A stretch of 10,278 nucleotides of DNA from contig CAMDQP010000030.1 of assembly GCA_945906115.1 (NCBI GenBank), positions 1-10,278 on the forward strand, in the 5' to 3' direction. Shown here piece after piece: positions 7,062 to 10,278 of this stretch. This DNA comes from Opitutus sp. GAS368 (lineage in GTDB: Bacteria > Verrucomicrobiota > Verrucomicrobiia > Opitutales > UBA953). A program made the position numbers and the translations under genes. Positions within the stretch are counted from its first letter, which is position 1. Each line of letters begins with the position of its first letter. The notes below the pieces were generated by a model that was given only the letters and a program-made list of their open reading frames with translations, was not told where the DNA came from and did not search any database.

Positions 7062-7616
7062 TTACTTCTTGTCCGCAGGAGCCGGAGCGGCTTCGGCGGC
7101 CTTGCCGACAGGGATGAGCTTGAAGGGGGCAAAGGTCGGGGCCGGCGCGGAGGGCGTGCTCTTAGCGGCGGTCGGCGTAGACTTCGTCGCCGCCTTGGGC
7201 GCGGCCTTCACGGGAGCCTTGGAGGGGGCCGGGATCTTCAGCACCTGGCCGGCCTTGAGGTCGGCGTTGAGGGCAAGACCATTGGCCTTCGCGAGGTCGG
7301 CGCGGAAGACCTTCTCGCTGGCGGCGACGCTCATGAGGGTCTCACCCTTCACCACGGTGCGCTTGCCACCGTTACCAACGGGACCGACGGGCGTGAGCTT
7401 GGTCGGGACCGGAGTCGGGATGCGGTCGGAAATCGGGGCGACCGCGACGGGCACACCCGCCGTGGTCCCGGCGGGGCGGACGCCGCCGGAGTAGGCGGCG
7501 AGGTCGCCGGACTGCTCGAAGCCACTGGTGCTTCGACAGCCGTTGACGCCGACGAGGACGGCGATGACGCAGAGGTGCAGAAGCACGACGGCAGTGACAG
7601 TGACGAGGGGACGCAT
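7062..7616 (-). CDS. LysM-domain putative lipoprotein embedded in the dcw cluster
   Basis: This is a 184-residue exported protein. Residues 1-26 form a signal peptide with a hydrophobic core (about 8-24), ending in a lipobox-like VNGC (24-27), so Cys27 may be lipidated. A non-cleaved anchor is possible because Asn at -2 is not typical. A Pro/Val/Gly-rich linker runs from about 45 to 82. Residues about 86-129 are one LysM domain: KGETLMSVA, a central ADLAKANGL and a final LKAGQVLKIPAP. LysM domains bind GlcNAc-containing glycans, usually peptidoglycan. The tail (about 130-184) is Ala/Pro/Lys/Thr-rich and probably disordered. There is no catalytic domain. It lies between murD and ftsW in the same operon direction, with 36 bases upstream and 20 downstream. 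This suggests a wall-binding or division-linked role, which is inference. I know no gene symbol for it. Confidence 0.85.
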   Translation of the reverse strand: MRPLVTVTAVVLLHLCVIAVLVGVNGCRSTSGFEQSGDLAAYSGGVRPAGTTAGVPVAVAPISDRIPTPVPTKLTPVGPVGNGGKRTVVKGETLMSVAASEKVFRADLAKANGLALNADLKAGQVLKIPAPSKAPVKAAPKAATKSTPTAAKSTPSAPAPTFAPFKLIPVGKAAEAAPAPADKK

Positions 7617-7652
7617 GATGGTGGGTCTGTTTGGGTGGGTGGGTTGGAAAGA
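7617..7652 (-). other. 36-base spacer between murD and the LysM gene
   Basis: This is the longest non-coding gap in the window. On the mRNA strand it is C-rich, with repeated CCCA units, and has no Shine-Dalgarno. I see no convincing -35/-10 pair and no terminator hairpin. The plus (template) strand carries a G-quadruplex motif at 7623-7643. Confidence 0.6.
7623..7643 (+). other. G-quadruplex motif (three-tetrad)
   Basis: Four GGG runs at 7623-7625, 7633-7635, 7637-7639 and 7641-7643 are separated by loops of 7, 1 and 1 bases, meeting the standard G3+N1-7 rule. It lies on the template strand, 7 bases upstream of the LysM gene start. Formation and function are untested. Confidence 0.5.
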
Positions 7653-8923
7653 TTAGACGCTTTTGGCGAGGGCGCTTGCGGCGCGTTCGAAGACGAGGCC
7701 GCGTTCAGCGTATCCGCGGAACTGGTCGAAACTCGAGAAACCGGGGCTCAGTAGGATGGCCGCCGGACCGTGGGCATCCTTGGCGGCCGCGACGACGGCA
7801 TCCTGCAGCGATGGGTAGCAACGGGCGACCTTCCCGAGCTCGTCGAAGTGGCGCTTCAATTCTTCGGCCGTCTCGCCGATGAGATAGGCGGTATCGATCA
7901 GCGGGGCGATGTTGCGGACGAAGCGGGCGAGGTCGCCGCCCTTCCACTTCCCTCCCCCAATCCAGCGGACCGGGATGCTGAACTCCGAAAGCGCGGCCTG
8001 CACCGCGTGGAAATTGGTGCCCTTCGAGTCGTTCCAAAATTCGACGCCCTTGCTCTCAGCGACCTTGCGGAGGCGATGGGGCGGCACGCGGAAGAGGCGG
8101 GCGGACTCCTCAAGGTGGCGCATCGGGATGCCGCGCGCCTGCCAATACTTGCTGAGGATGGCCCAATTCTCACGCTGTGGCCAAGAATCGAAGACCGAAC
8201 CGGCGGGCACCGTGTCGGCGACATCGGCGCGCGTGGCGACAAAAGCCTCCGCCGGCAATTCGATGCCGAATTCGCGGGCAGCCGCGACGACGGATTCACC
8301 GACGACGAGGATGCCGCCGGGCATCATGCGTTCGATCAGCCGGAATTTCGCGCGAAAGTAGCTCTCGCGGTCGCCATGCCGATCAAGGTGATCCTCGTCG
8401 AAGTTTGTCCAAAGTACCGCCTCGGGCGTGAAGTGGCGGAGGTCCTCCGCCTGGAATGAGCTGACCTCGACGATCGCGACGAACGAACCGTTGGAGACCG
8501 TGCGATGCAGCGACGTCAACGGCAGGCCAACGTTGCCGCAGGCAATGGCGTCGAGCCCGGAACGCTTGAAGGCGAACGAAAGAAATTCCGTGATGGTCGT
8601 CTTGCCATTGGTCCCGGTGATGGCGATGGCGGGACCGGTCCAGAGCAACGCTCCGAAGTCCAGCTCAGTCAGGCAATGCAGGCCGGCGCGGCGGGCGGCG
8701 AGGATCCACGGGTGCGACTGCGCGAAGCCAGGGCTGTAAACCAGGAGATCGTGACGGGCGGCCTCGTCGGGGCCAAACTGCCGGTTCTCCCCGCGTTCGT
8801 CGTAGATGACCGAAGCGAAGCCCGCCGAGGCGAGGGATTCCGCGACAGATCGCCCGCTCACGCCCTCGCCGAAGACGGCGGCGGGCCGGGTGAGCCGGCG
8901 GCGGAGAGATTCGGGGAACTCGC

Positions 8924-8927
<4 letters not shown>
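7653..8927 (-). CDS. murD: MurD, UDP-MurNAc-L-Ala--D-Glu ligase
   Basis: This cytoplasmic Mur ligase uses ATP to add D-Glu to UDP-MurNAc-L-Ala. The protein is 424 residues (E. coli 438). It has an N-terminal Rossmann-like UDP-binding domain with GEGVSGRS (20-27). The central ATPase domain has the P-loop GTNGKTT (105-111), VEVSSFQAEDL (153-163) and NFDEDHLDRHG (175-185). The C-terminal domain has NDSKGTN (299-305) and LLSPGFSSFDQF (392-403). The VEVSSFQ, NDSKGTN and SPG..SFDQF motifs separate it from MurC, MurE and MurF. The ATG at 8927 overlaps the mraY stop as ATGA and has no Shine-Dalgarno, so translation is probably coupled. The TAA stop is followed by a 36-base spacer, the first break in the tightly packed murF-mraY-murD run. 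Confidence 0.97.
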
Positions 8928-10036
<1,109 letters not shown>

Positions 10037-10037
10037 C

Positions 10038-10278
10038 CTAGTGGAAAGAGAGCGCGGAGCGCAGGGAGTCGGGCAGGCAACGCTCGAGGGCGAAGGAACG
10101 GCTGCCTTTTAGGAAGACGAAGCCGCGGTGCGCAGCGATGCGGGCGGCGGCGGCCTCCACGGAAGTCGCGACGGAAAGCTCCACCCCCAGGAGCGCAACT
10201 CCCTGCAGCAACGCAGCCGACTCGCCGCCGAAGACGACCACCTGGTCGCCGGAGCGGAGAGGCAGCTGCGCGCCGCAG
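10038..10278 (-). CDS. murF: MurF, D-Ala-D-Ala-adding enzyme, C-terminal end (cut by window edge)
   Basis: Only the last 79 codons lie in the window; the family is usually about 450 residues. MurF adds the D-Ala-D-Ala dipeptide to the UDP-MurNAc-tripeptide, finishing the cytoplasmic precursor. The frame runs open to the right edge without a stop. The segment contains VVVFGGES, a helix with Ala-rich sequence, then FLKGSRSFALERCL near the C-terminus. That matches the KGSR..xxE motif typical of the MurF C-terminal domain. Position immediately before mraY, one base apart (TAG then G then ATG), is the canonical murF-mraY arrangement and supports the call. Little else can be judged from the fragment. 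The C-terminus is short after the KGSR motif. Confidence 0.9.
   Translation of the reverse strand, partial: CGAQLPLRSGDQVVVFGGESAALLQGVALLGVELSVATSVEAAAARIAAHRGFVFLKGSRSFALERCLPDSLRSALSFH

Noticed and set aside
7192..7616. LysM protein as a cell-wall hydrolase
   Set aside because: There is one LysM domain and no NlpC/P60, M23, amidase or transglycosylase motif; the remainder is low-complexity.
7617..7652. Possible promoter or terminator in the murD-LysM spacer
   Set aside because: It is too short and C/G-patterned. I could not find a -35/-10 pair or an inverted repeat followed by a T run on the minus strand.

Overview
The window is a continuous stretch of a bacterial dcw (division and cell wall) cluster. 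Every supported gene lies on the minus strand. Read in the direction of transcription, from high to low coordinates, the order is murF (3' end only), mraY, murD, a LysM lipoprotein gene, ftsW, murG, a murC-murB gene fusion, ddl, ftsQ and ftsA (5' part only). G+C content is high by eye. There is no tRNA, rRNA, mobile element, CRISPR array or phage gene. The only non-coding gaps are 1, 36, 20 and 2 bases long.

The gene order is the classic Gram-negative-type order, and FtsQ, FtsA, FtsW and a lipid-linked peptidoglycan pathway imply a walled diderm bacterium. The high G+C content, the murC-murB fusion and the divergent FtsQ and FtsA are compatible with Verrucomicrobiota (Opitutae-like lineages). 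That placement is an inference from memory, not something the sequence proves.

The genes work together as follows. MurB and MurC, here one protein, make UDP-MurNAc and add L-Ala. MurD adds D-Glu, Ddl makes D-Ala-D-Ala and MurF adds it. MraY transfers the MurNAc-pentapeptide to the lipid carrier (lipid I), and MurG adds GlcNAc (lipid II). FtsW polymerises lipid II at the septum, while FtsQ and FtsA belong to the divisome. The LysM lipoprotein probably binds finished peptidoglycan. murE and ftsI would be expected beyond the right edge and ftsZ beyond the left edge.

Translational coupling is strong. Five junctions are ATGA stop/start overlaps (mraY/murD, ftsW/murG, murG/murCB, murCB/ddl, ftsQ/ftsA), and two more are separated by only 1 or 2 bases. 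Only ddl and murG have a clear Shine-Dalgarno sequence.

I see no wholly new system here. The points worth a second look are the LysM lipoprotein embedded in the cluster, the MurC-MurB fusion, an enlarged cytoplasmic loop in FtsW, an altered first loop in MraY, a small GNRA hairpin over the ddl ribosome binding site, and two G-quadruplex motifs on the template strand directly upstream of start codons.
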